Shown: positions 24,265 to 32,099 of the stretch, one piece after another
Numbering within the stretch: the first letter of the stretch is position 1
How the letters are laid out: each line of letters opens with the position of its first letter
DNA from: Leisingera sp. JC1
GTDB lineage: Bacteria; Pseudomonadota; Alphaproteobacteria; Rhodobacterales; Rhodobacteraceae
Assembly (NCBI RefSeq): GCF_001679925.1
Contig: NZ_LYUZ01000085.1
Location: forward strand, 154 to 36,357
DNA length: 36,204 nucleotides
Direction: 5' to 3'
Program-made: the position numbers and the translations under genes
Notes under the pieces: generated by a model
What the model was told of the DNA's origin: nothing
What the model saw: only the letters and a program-made list of their open reading frames with translations
The model's database searches: none

Positions 24265-25236
24265 ATGCAAAAGACGCTAAGTCTGCGCTGGCTGGAAGTG
24301 TTCCAGCTGATCTCGAAATCCGGATCAATACAGAAGGTAGCCGCCGAAACCGGTCTTTCAATCAGTACAGTGTCCAACCACCTGCGCAGTCTTGAAAGCG
24401 CACTTGGTGTTAATCTGGTGGACCACACCCGGCGCCCGATGGGCCTGACACCGGCGGGTGTGGTTTTCGCCCGCTATGTCTACGACGGGCTGATGACTCT
24501 CAGGCGCGGAGAAGCTGAAATGCGCTCCGGAAGCTGGCAGCACGCAACGGATCTGCGCATGGCCCTGCTGGATGATTTCGACAATGAAGTCGGCCCGGAA
24601 CTATTCCAGTTCCTTTCTTCCGCACTGCCCCGCTGCAGCTTCCGTCATTACACCCGCCCCAGCCACGAGATCATCGAAAAACTGCAGGCGCAGAAACTGG
24701 ATGCAGGCGTTGCCACGCGCCCTTCCGGGCTGCTCCCCGACTTGATCGAATATCCGCTGATGCGCGACCCTTTTATTCTGGTTGTGCCGGCAGACTACAC
24801 TGGAAGTATCGAGGAATTGACCAAAAGAGACGCTTCGCTGCCCTTCCTTCGCTATTCCCGTGACCACACTATCGGCAAACAGATCGAAACCCAGCTGACC
24901 CGTCTCAAGATCGCGCTGCCCAACCGGTTTGAACTGGAGTGCAACCAGTCGATCATCGGTCTAGTGTCTGAGGGCAGCGGCTGGACCGTTACCACTGCCG
25001 CCAGCTACCACCGCGCCCAGCGATTTCACGAAAGGGTCAAGGTGGTTCGCTTTCCGGGAAAAAGCTTTGCCCGCACAGTCTCGCTCTTCACAACCAGCGT
25101 CTACCCTGCCGCCACGTCGCAACTGATCCACGAGGCGCTGCAGAAATCCCTAAGATTGCATTTCACAGACCCCATCACACAGCGTTTCCCGTGGCTCGGA
25201 GAGGAATTCCGGACCTTGCCTTCCGGCGCTGACTGA
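24265..25236 (+). CDS. LysR-family transcriptional regulator
   Basis: A 323-residue regulator. Residues about 8-68 are the winged helix-turn-helix (LRWLEVFQLISKSGSIQKVA, then TGLSISTVSNHLRSLESALG and DHTRRPMGLTPAG). Residues 95-305 form the periplasmic-binding-like sensor domain, less conserved. GGGAGG precedes the ATG. It stands between the divergent taurine-type transporter and the HpsN-like dehydrogenase gene 145 bases downstream, so it probably controls both in response to the transported compound or a metabolite. The N-terminus differs from common LysR proteins in having Ser-Ile-Gln-Lys rather than Ser-Phe-Thr-Ala-like residues in the recognition region, a minor oddity. Confidence 0.9.
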   Translation: MQKTLSLRWLEVFQLISKSGSIQKVAAETGLSISTVSNHLRSLESALGVNLVDHTRRPMGLTPAGVVFARYVYDGLMTLRRGEAEMRSGSWQHATDLRMALLDDFDNEVGPELFQFLSSALPRCSFRHYTRPSHEIIEKLQAQKLDAGVATRPSGLLPDLIEYPLMRDPFILVVPADYTGSIEELTKRDASLPFLRYSRDHTIGKQIETQLTRLKIALPNRFELECNQSIIGLVSEGSGWTVTTAASYHRAQRFHERVKVVRFPGKSFARTVSLFTTSVYPAATSQLIHEALQKSLRLHFTDPITQRFPWLGEEFRTLPSGAD

Positions 25237-25276
25237 CCGCTTGGGCAATTAGAAACAAACATCCGTGTTTTTCGAA

Positions 25277-25298
25277 ACCCTAGGGTCACGGCTTGACC
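25277..25298. promoter_or_regulatory. Overlapping palindromes upstream of HpsN-like gene
   Basis: ACCCTAGGGT (25277-25286) is a 10-base perfect palindrome. It overlaps GGTCA (25284-25288) and TGACC (25294-25298), an inverted repeat with a 5-base spacer. The pair sits 84 bases before the HpsN-like start codon, a position suitable for an operator. Significance is uncertain since no second copy was seen. Confidence 0.35.
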
Positions 25299-25381
25299 GT
25301 TTGGCCTGCCAGCCGCTGTTTTAGGCGCGATCAGCACCGTGCGCTTTCTGCACATCTAACGGCACTTTGAGGAATATGGAC

Positions 25382-26659
25382 ATGGCAATCACCTACCTGA
25401 AAATGGCCAAAGCGCGTCCTGCCGCTGAAAACGGCGATATCCGCGACACGGTCGCCGTGATGCTGGCAAACATCCAGCGCGAAGGCGAGGAAGCAGTGCG
25501 ACATTATGCGGAAAAACTGGACCGCTGGACCGGCCCGATCATTGTGACGGATGCCCAGCGCCGCGCCGCCTGCAACCGGGTTTCGCAGCAAACCAAGGAT
25601 GACATCCAGTTCGCTCACGCCAACATCCGCCGCTTTGCCACCGCGCAGAAAGAAACGATGGGTGAATGCGAGGTGGAAGTGATCCCTGGTCTGATTGCAG
25701 GCCAAAAGCAGATCCCGGTTTCCAGTGCAGGCTGTTACGTGCCCGGCGGGCGCTACAGCCATATCGCAAGCGCACTAATGACGATCACAACCGCCAAGGT
25801 GGCAGGTGTTCCGCATGTCACCGCAGTTTCCCCCCCGCGCCCCGGAAGCGGCATTCCCGATGCGATTATTTATGCCATGGACCTGTGCGGTGCAGATCTG
25901 ATCCTGAACCTCGGAGGGGTGCAAGGCATTGCCGCCATGGCCCAGGGCCTGTTTGGAGCAAAACCCGCCGATATCCTGGTAGGCCCCGGCAACTCTTATG
26001 TGGCAGAGGCCAAACGGATGCTGTTCGGTGAGGTCGGCATCGACATGTTTGCCGGCCCCACCGACTCACTGGTCGTTGCCGACCACACAGCCGATGTGGA
26101 AACCGTCGCCTGGGACTTAGTCAGCCAAGCAGAGCACGGTGCCGACAGCCCTGTTTGGCTGGTCACCACCAGCGAAACGCTGGCCCAGGGCGTGATGGCC
26201 CGAGTACAGGGCCTGATTGACAGGCTGCCCGAACCTAACCTCTCAGCCGCTCACCGCGCCTGGCACGAACGCGCCGAGGTGGTTCTATGCAGCAGTCGGG
26301 AAGAAGCCGCCCAGGTTTCCGACCGCTATGCGCCAGAGCATCTGCAGGTGCAAGCTGAAGACCTGGATTGGTGGCTGACCCGCCTCACTGCCTATGGCTC
26401 ATTGTTCCTGGGCCGGGAAACCACGGTGTCCTTCGGCGACAAGACCTCCGGCCCCAACCATGTGCTGCCGACCAGTGGTGCGGCGCGATATACCGGCGGA
26501 CTGTCGGTGCACAAGTTCACCAAGACCGTGACCTGGCAGCGTTGCAATGCCGACGCCTCGCACGAACTGGCGCAGCGCACTGCCCGCATCAGCCGGATGG
26601 AAGGGATGGAAGGCCACGCCATCGCCGCCGAAATGCGGCTGATCGCCGAGACTGTTTGA
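25382..26659 (+). CDS. HpsN-like sulfopropanediol dehydrogenase (histidinol dehydrogenase family)
   Basis: A 425-residue NAD-dependent dehydrogenase. Histidinol dehydrogenase landmarks are conserved: zinc-ligand positions Gln249 and His252 (QAEHG), Asp353 (FGDKTSG) and His412 near the C-terminus, and the catalytic pair Glu319/His320 in YAPEHL. The sequence departs from true HisD in the way HpsN paralogues do: GPTDSLVVAD instead of GPSE, SSAGCYVPGGRYSHIASA, and SGLSV-like GGLSVHKF. HpsN oxidises 2,3-dihydroxypropane-1-sulfonate to sulfolactate. Start 25382 has GAGGA 8 bases upstream; ATG 25376 is too close to it. Linked to a taurine-type transporter and LysR gene, not to his genes. The sulfonate substrate is inferred; another vicinal alcohol is possible. 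Confidence 0.8.
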   Translation: MAITYLKMAKARPAAENGDIRDTVAVMLANIQREGEEAVRHYAEKLDRWTGPIIVTDAQRRAACNRVSQQTKDDIQFAHANIRRFATAQKETMGECEVEVIPGLIAGQKQIPVSSAGCYVPGGRYSHIASALMTITTAKVAGVPHVTAVSPPRPGSGIPDAIIYAMDLCGADLILNLGGVQGIAAMAQGLFGAKPADILVGPGNSYVAEAKRMLFGEVGIDMFAGPTDSLVVADHTADVETVAWDLVSQAEHGADSPVWLVTTSETLAQGVMARVQGLIDRLPEPNLSAAHRAWHERAEVVLCSSREEAAQVSDRYAPEHLQVQAEDLDWWLTRLTAYGSLFLGRETTVSFGDKTSGPNHVLPTSGAARYTGGLSVHKFTKTVTWQRCNADASHELAQRTARISRMEGMEGHAIAAEMRLIAETV

Positions 26660-26681
26660 AAGGGCCTGGAGGCGCATTCCT

Positions 26682-27200
26682 TCAGGACGGCGTGTCCAAC
26701 TGCTTGTCCAGATCAACCGGCCCCAGAACGGCGTCATCCGGTATGTCATCGAACCCGGCAACCGTGCCACCGTAGAGTTGTGAAAACTGTTCGGCAGCCC
26801 TTGGAGAGGCAAAAGGCACAACCTCCGGCGCCCCCATGCCGCCCGCAACATTGGAGCCGACCACAAAATGCGCACCCTTGGCATCAATCCAGTTGTCAGT
26901 ACCGGGATGTTCCCAGCTCGCCGCTGCGCCCATGTCGCTCACATAGATCGCGGTGATCTCCGCATCGCGTTCCGGGCTTTTCACATAGGCCGCCAGATCG
27001 CGCACCTGGGCAAAGAACAGGGGTGCCGCAAAACCTTCGAGATGGATCTGTCCCTTGGGTCCGCCGTGTTCCGCGACATTCATCTGGCAGAAGTAGCTAA
27101 GCGCCGCTTCGGTCAGTTCCACCGGAGCAGGCGGCGCTTTAGCCTCCTCCTCCTGGCATGCGGACAGGACCAAGGCAGCCGCAAGGATCAGGCGTTTCAT
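26682..27200 (-). CDS. nosL: NosL copper-binding lipoprotein
   Basis: A 172-residue outer- or inner-membrane-anchored lipoprotein that delivers Cu(I) toward apo-NosZ. The signal ends in a lipobox, LVLSAC, with Cys15 as lipidation site. The Cu-binding Cys-x-Met motif is Cys38/Met40 in FCQMNVAEHGGPKGQ, and the later segments YVSDMGAA and FVVGSNVAGGMG are typical. The ATG overlaps the nosY stop, so it is translationally coupled. It is the last nos gene: the convergent HpsN-like gene ends 22 bases away, with no nosX between. Confidence 0.92.
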   Translation of the reverse strand: MKRLILAAALVLSACQEEEAKAPPAPVELTEAALSYFCQMNVAEHGGPKGQIHLEGFAAPLFFAQVRDLAAYVKSPERDAEITAIYVSDMGAAASWEHPGTDNWIDAKGAHFVVGSNVAGGMGAPEVVPFASPRAAEQFSQLYGGTVAGFDDIPDDAVLGPVDLDKQLDTPS

Positions 27201-28018
27201 GGCTCCAACCTCCGGAATGCGGCACAGGCCAGCAGAAAGCCCAGCGCGGGCCACAGCAGCAGCGACAGCGGTGCGGCCCAGCCGGGCAGCGCACTGGCAG
27301 CCCCAGCCATGCCGCTGGACAGTGCCACGCTTTCGGAGGCCGCCACGTTCCACAACCGGAACGCATCTGCCGGATTGGCAACCATCACCCAGGGGAAAAT
27401 CTTCTGGGTAAAGACCCCGCCGCTGTCCATCACCACGGCCCCCAGCAGTCCCAAGTCATAAAGAACCACAAACACCAGCCAGACTCCCGCAGACAGACCC
27501 GCGGCAGCTGTTGCACCGCTGCTGAGCGCCGACAGCGCATAGCCCAGCACCAGGAACACAGCGCCCAGCAGGATCGATGTCAGCACTAGCCGCCCCAGCG
27601 CCATAAGGCTCTCTGTGCCTGCACCGCCGAACCATGCGGCAACGGCCCCCGCCGCGCCGAATCCGATGCACATGGCGACAGCCAGGGCGGCCAGATGCGC
27701 CATCAGCTTGCCCAGCAGAATCTCGGCCCGCTCCGCGGGGTAGGCCAGGAGCAGGGCAAGGCTGCCCCGGTCGCGGTCGCCTGCCACCGCGTCAAACCCC
27801 ATCATCAGCGCCAGGAGCGGCGCCAGGTAGACCGACAGGGTGGTCATCGAGGCGACCGAAACCGTCAGCATGTCCACCCCCAGCGTTCCCGTCGGCGCCG
27901 ATCCTGCAAAGGACAGCGCCAGCGCAAAGGCCAGCATGATCAGCGTCGCCATGAACAGCCAGCGGTTGCGGCGCAGGATCAGCATCTCGGCGCGGGCAAT
28001 GGCAAAGGCACGTCTCAT
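27197..28018 (-). CDS. nosY: NosY, ABC-type permease for nitrous oxide reductase maturation
   Basis: A 273-residue inner-membrane protein with about six hydrophobic helices (for example LFMATLIMLAFALALSFAG). It carries the NosY/ABC-2 landmarks GFDAVAGDRDRGSLALLLA and YPAERAEILLGK. With NosF and NosD it forms the ABC complex needed to mature the CuZ site of NosZ, possibly by moving a sulfur species or energising copper delivery. It overlaps nosF and nosL by four bases each, so the three are translated together. Length is usual for the family. Confidence 0.93.
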   Translation of the reverse strand: MRRAFAIARAEMLILRRNRWLFMATLIMLAFALALSFAGSAPTGTLGVDMLTVSVASMTTLSVYLAPLLALMMGFDAVAGDRDRGSLALLLAYPAERAEILLGKLMAHLAALAVAMCIGFGAAGAVAAWFGGAGTESLMALGRLVLTSILLGAVFLVLGYALSALSSGATAAAGLSAGVWLVFVVLYDLGLLGAVVMDSGGVFTQKIFPWVMVANPADAFRLWNVAASESVALSSGMAGAASALPGWAAPLSLLLWPALGFLLACAAFRRLEP

Positions 28019-28917
28019 TTGCGGTCCTCCCCGGAGTAATGGCGATAGAGGTCTTCCAGCCGCGGCGGCACCATTTCGATATCAGCCACCGCGTCGCCCA
28101 TGGCGGCGATCTTGCGCAGCTCGGCCATCTTTTGCTGCGGCGAGCACAGGATCTCGACCGAGGCGCCGTTGATCCGCCGCCCGCCGGTCTCTGTTGCGAT
28201 CCGGTCGGCGCGCGCGCCGCTGGCCTGCACCCGCAGCTTGACCGGCAGCCCGGCTTGGGCCGACAGGCCCGCCAGCGTGTCATCCGCGACCTTCACACCC
28301 TTGCGCAGAATGGCGATACGGTCGGTGCGCGCCTCCACTTCTGTCAGTGCGTGGGAGGCGATCAGCACCGCCGCGCCCTGCTCCGCCAGCTCGTTGATGA
28401 TGGCATAGAGGTCCTGGCGCGAGATCGGGTCCAGGCCGCTGGTGGGTTCATCCAGCAGCGCCAGCTTCGGGCGGCCCAGCAGCACCTGCGCCAGCCCCAG
28501 CCGCTGCCGCATCCCCTTGGAATAAGCGCCGATGCGGCGGTGCATTGCCTCGCCCAGCCCGACCCGTTCCAAAAGGCCCTCGATGTCAGCGCGTTCACCG
28601 GAAAGGCGGGCAAACAGCGCCAGCTGTTCATGCCCGGTCAGCGCCGGGTGGAAACTGACCGCCTCTGGCAGAAAGGCAGTGGCCGCCCGTGCCGCGGCGC
28701 TGCCGGGCGCCGCACCGCAAATGCGGATGCTGCCGCCCTCATGCCGGATTAGGCCCAGCACCGCCTTGATCATCGTCGACTTGCCCGCGCCGTTATGGCC
28801 CAAGAGCGCCAGCCGCTCGCCCGGCGCGATGTCCAGGTCGATGCCATGCAGCACCTGGGTCCTGCCGCGGAATTTGTCCAGCGCGCGGATCTGCAGCGGG
28901 CTGTTTGCGTTATCCAT
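28015..28917 (-). CDS. nosF: NosF, ATPase for nitrous oxide reductase maturation
   Basis: A 300-residue ABC ATPase. Walker A is GHNGAGKST (40-48), the signature region is YSKGMRQRLGLAQVL, and Walker B is LALLDEPTSGLDP, followed by ASHALTEVE. It partners with NosY and NosD in CuZ assembly. ATG 28917 is preferred because AAAGG lies 9 bases upstream; an in-frame TTG at 28926 would add three residues. The gene overlaps nosD by 8 bases and nosY by 4. Confidence 0.94.
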   Translation of the reverse strand: MDNANSPLQIRALDKFRGRTQVLHGIDLDIAPGERLALLGHNGAGKSTMIKAVLGLIRHEGGSIRICGAAPGSAAARAATAFLPEAVSFHPALTGHEQLALFARLSGERADIEGLLERVGLGEAMHRRIGAYSKGMRQRLGLAQVLLGRPKLALLDEPTSGLDPISRQDLYAIINELAEQGAAVLIASHALTEVEARTDRIAILRKGVKVADDTLAGLSAQAGLPVKLRVQASGARADRIATETGGRRINGASVEILCSPQQKMAELRKIAAMGDAVADIEMVPPRLEDLYRHYSGEDRK

Positions 28918-30178
28918 CTTGTTCAACCTTTCTGGCGGCCCCGGGCCGCTCTGGCCGCATCAGCGGGTGGCTGTCGATCACCCCGCCCGGCAGCAGCGCC
29001 GGGAACGCCGACTGCGACCAGCGCACCAGCTGCACCGCGGGCGACCCCATCAGCAGCTTCGCCGCCGGCTGGGTCCACAGAACGTGGTCCATGCTGTCAT
29101 TCGGACGGTAGGGCGCATCGGCGATGCCATCCCCGTCCACATCAAAACCTGCGAAATCGGACCAGTAGTTGCCCTGGCCTTCCTCGCTCCATTCCACCCA
29201 TTTGGTGGAGACAAATTTCACCTGATGCCGATTGCCGACAAAGGCGTTCCCCACCATCCGGTTGCCGTCGCTGCCCGCGGTGAAGTGAATGCCGATGCCG
29301 CAGCCCTCGAACCAGTTGCCGGAGAAATCATTCTTGTGCGCGTTATAAAGGAAGGTGCATTTGTCCTTGGCGCCCTTCACATAGTTGCCGCGCACCTCGC
29401 CCTGGTTGGCATAGTTCAGCATCACCCCGTGATCGCGGTCGTTCAGCGAGACATTCCCGCTCACCTTGACTCGCTTGGAGAACATCACCGCATAGCCCAG
29501 GTGATTGCCGATCGAGACATTGCCCGAAACTTCGGAATTGTCGGCATACATGTAATGAACCGCGAAACGCAGGTCCCGGAACAAGTTGTTCGTAAACGCA
29601 TTCTTCTTGGAACTGTTCACAAAGATCCCGTCGCGGCCAAAGCGGATGTCATTGCCGTCCACAACCGCACCCGGCGCATTCCACACATACACCCCGTTGC
29701 CGCGGGCGTTCATGTGCCGGTCCAGACGGCCCTCGATCCGGTTGCCTTGCACGAGGCTGTCCCGGGCGCCGTGAATGTCCACGCCATAAAGATTGCCCAG
29801 CAGCACATTGTTGAGGATCTTCGGCGCCTGTGCGGTCTTGGTCAGTTTGATGCCGCTGTCGATCTCCTGATGCGAGGAGCCGGAGCCAGAAACGGTCAGG
29901 TTCTGAACGGTCACACCCGGCCCGGTCACGGTGATCACCGATCCCTTGCCCTGCCCGTCAAGCGTGGCATGGCCCAGCCCGTCCAGAATGACAGGCCGGT
30001 CCAGCACCAGGGTTTCGGCGTATTCTCCGGGGGCGAGGCGGAGGGTGTCGCCATCCGCCGCCTGCGCCAGTGTTTCAGCGATGGCTCTTGCCCGGTTGGG
30101 CACATCCCAGTCCGCCGCCCAGGCGGGCGTTAGGCAAGAAAGAGCCGCAACGAAGGATGTGGGCAGGAGCCGTTTCAT
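28910..30178 (-). CDS. nosD: NosD, periplasmic beta-helix maturation factor
   Basis: A 422-residue periplasmic protein needed, with NosF and NosY, for maturation of the CuZ centre of NosZ. The first 21 residues are a Sec signal (MKRLLPTSFVAALSCLTPAW, cleaved after AWA). The rest shows the repeated right-handed beta-helix pattern of carbohydrate-binding/CASH-like domains (DGNDIRFGRDGIFV, VSGNVSLNDRDHGVML, FEGCGIGIHFTAGSDGNRMV). The C-terminal end with YWSDFAGFDVDGDGIADAPY is characteristic. ATG 30178 begins two bases after the nosZ stop, with GGAG located inside the nosZ end, so coupling is likely. Confidence 0.94.
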   Translation of the reverse strand: MKRLLPTSFVAALSCLTPAWAADWDVPNRARAIAETLAQAADGDTLRLAPGEYAETLVLDRPVILDGLGHATLDGQGKGSVITVTGPGVTVQNLTVSGSGSSHQEIDSGIKLTKTAQAPKILNNVLLGNLYGVDIHGARDSLVQGNRIEGRLDRHMNARGNGVYVWNAPGAVVDGNDIRFGRDGIFVNSSKKNAFTNNLFRDLRFAVHYMYADNSEVSGNVSIGNHLGYAVMFSKRVKVSGNVSLNDRDHGVMLNYANQGEVRGNYVKGAKDKCTFLYNAHKNDFSGNWFEGCGIGIHFTAGSDGNRMVGNAFVGNRHQVKFVSTKWVEWSEEGQGNYWSDFAGFDVDGDGIADAPYRPNDSMDHVLWTQPAAKLLMGSPAVQLVRWSQSAFPALLPGGVIDSHPLMRPERPGAARKVEQDG

Positions 30179-30180
30179 GT

Positions 30181-32088
30181 TTATGCGCTCCGCGGCTCGA
30201 CCAGCATCCGGCCGCGCATTTCCATGTGCAGCGCGTGGCAGAACCACTGGCAATAGTACCAGTGCACGCCCGGGCGCTCCGCTTTGAAAGTGACTGAGGC
30301 GGTGGCCAGCGGCCCGATCTCCATCGCAATACCGAAGTTCGACAGGCAGAAACCGTGGGTCAGATCGTCGATATCATCCAGATTGGTGACATAGACGGTG
30401 ACCTCGTCGCCCTGCTTCACCGTGAACTTCTCCAGGCTGAAGTTCGGCGCCTGGCTCGACATGTAGACGCGCACCTGGTCGCCGTCGCGAATGATGGTGT
30501 CCTGCCAGTCGTCCAGATCGACGCCGTCGGCTTCGGCCTGGGCGCGCGCATCGGACCACATCGGGTCATTACGGTCCCAGATACTGGCCGGGTTCACCTT
30601 GGAGCGGTGCACGATGATCGAGTCATGCGGCTCGGCAAAGGTCGGCCCGTCGTGCACCACCTTCATCTTGTCGCCGGAAATGTCGATCAGCTGCTCGTTT
30701 TCGGGCTTCAGGGGGCCCACGTTCAGGAACCGGTCCTTGGAGAACTTGTTCATCGAGATCAGCCACTTGCCGTCCGCCTCAGCGGTTTCACCCATGGATG
30801 TGGAGTTGTGGCCCGGCTGATACTGCACATCGACCTTGTCCATGATCGGGTCCACATCGGCGCCCGCATAGGCCTCGATCGCCTTGGCGATGTCCCATTT
30901 CACCACCTGACTGTCCAGGAACAGGGTGGTGTAGGCATAGCCGCGGTTGTCGAAGGCGGTGTGAAGCGGGCCAAGGCCCAGCTGCGGTTCCGCCACAATG
31001 GCAGAGCGCGGATCGGCGTTGTCGCTGAACAGCGCGTCGACCTTCTCCACATCAATGACGGAAACCGTCGGCGACAGCTTGCCGTTGATCATGATGTGCT
31101 TCTTGTCGGGTGCAGCGTTCACACCGTGCGGCGAGTTCGGGATCGGGATGTAGCGGGTGAAGTTCTTTCCGGACTCCTTGCGCCCGTCCACGACTTTGGC
31201 ACCGTTCAGCTCCTGATAGTCGCCTGCCGCAATTGCCTCTTCAATCGCCTTGATGTTGAAGACAACAACGTGGTCCAGCTCGCTCTCGGTCATTTCGGCC
31301 AGGTTCATGCCCATTTCCGAATTGTAGGAGGTCGAGAAGGCGTATTTGCCCTGATAATCGCAGTCGGTGTTGTCCAGGTTACCTGAAACGATGACCTGCC
31401 AGGCGACTTCCATGGTGTCGCCGTCGATGGCAGAGAAGATGTTCACATATTGCGACGGATCATCCAGGATCTGGCCATCGTTGATCAGCGGCGCTTCGTG
31501 CTCGCCGTTGGCAAAGACATAGCCGGTGCGCGGGAACTTCTGCGGACGCAGGCCGTGGATGTCCTTGGCATTCGGGATCTCGATGATCTTGTCGCACTTC
31601 ATCACGTCGCAGCGCACGCGGGCGACGCGGGTGTTGGCCTTGTCATTCATAAATAGGTAGCGGCCGTCATAGGTGCCGTCGGTGAACGACATATGCGGGT
31701 GGTGCAGGTCGCCGTTGTCATAGGTGACCTTGCCGTTGGCGGCCAGGAATTCCTTAGTCTCCGGCAGGAGGCCTTCGGTCAGAATTTTCAGGGACTCATT
31801 GGTCTGGCCCCAGCCAGTTGCAGAGCAGCGGTTGAACACCGGCACCCGCATCAGCTCGCGCATGGACGGAACGCCCATGATGCGCAGTTCGCCAGTCTGG
31901 CCCGAGGACCAGAAGCCATAGTATTCGTCCAGCTCGCCCGGCTCCAGATTGACGCCGCTTGCCTGCGCGGGTTTCGCACCCAGCAGCGCGGAGCCCGCGC
32001 CTGTCGCCGCCAAAACAGCACCAGAGGCAGTGGCCCCCAGAAGGCCGCGGCGGGTAACAGGCAGTTTGTTTTTCAGGTCTTCAGACAT
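30181..32088 (-). CDS. nosZ: Nitrous-oxide reductase
   Basis: A 635-residue periplasmic copper enzyme that reduces N2O to N2, final step of denitrification. The twin-arginine signal ([12 protein letters not shown], Arg13-14) marks it as the Tat-dependent clade I type, exported folded. CuZ-region histidines are in [12 protein letters not shown], with further ones along the seven-bladed propeller (for example HGVNAAPD and HNSTSMGE). The CuA site is complete: Cys613, Trp615, Cys617, His621 and Met624 in [12 protein letters not shown], plus His in [16 protein letters not shown] precedes the ATG. All known key residues appear intact, so the enzyme should be functional if matured. Confidence 0.97.
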   Translation of the reverse strand: MSEDLKNKLPVTRRGLLGATASGAVLAATGAGSALLGAKPAQASGVNLEPGELDEYYGFWSSGQTGELRIMGVPSMRELMRVPVFNRCSATGWGQTNESLKILTEGLLPETKEFLAANGKVTYDNGDLHHPHMSFTDGTYDGRYLFMNDKANTRVARVRCDVMKCDKIIEIPNAKDIHGLRPQKFPRTGYVFANGEHEAPLINDGQILDDPSQYVNIFSAIDGDTMEVAWQVIVSGNLDNTDCDYQGKYAFSTSYNSEMGMNLAEMTESELDHVVVFNIKAIEEAIAAGDYQELNGAKVVDGRKESGKNFTRYIPIPNSPHGVNAAPDKKHIMINGKLSPTVSVIDVEKVDALFSDNADPRSAIVAEPQLGLGPLHTAFDNRGYAYTTLFLDSQVVKWDIAKAIEAYAGADVDPIMDKVDVQYQPGHNSTSMGETAEADGKWLISMNKFSKDRFLNVGPLKPENEQLIDISGDKMKVVHDGPTFAEPHDSIIVHRSKVNPASIWDRNDPMWSDARAQAEADGVDLDDWQDTIIRDGDQVRVYMSSQAPNFSLEKFTVKQGDEVTVYVTNLDDIDDLTHGFCLSNFGIAMEIGPLATASVTFKAERPGVHWYYCQWFCHALHMEMRGRMLVEPRSA

Positions 32089-32099
32089 GATGTCCTCCT

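Noticed and set aside
25382-26659. True histidinol dehydrogenase (hisD)
   Set aside because: The sequence has HpsN-type signatures such as GPTDSLVVAD and lies with a sulfonate-type transporter, away from any histidine gene.
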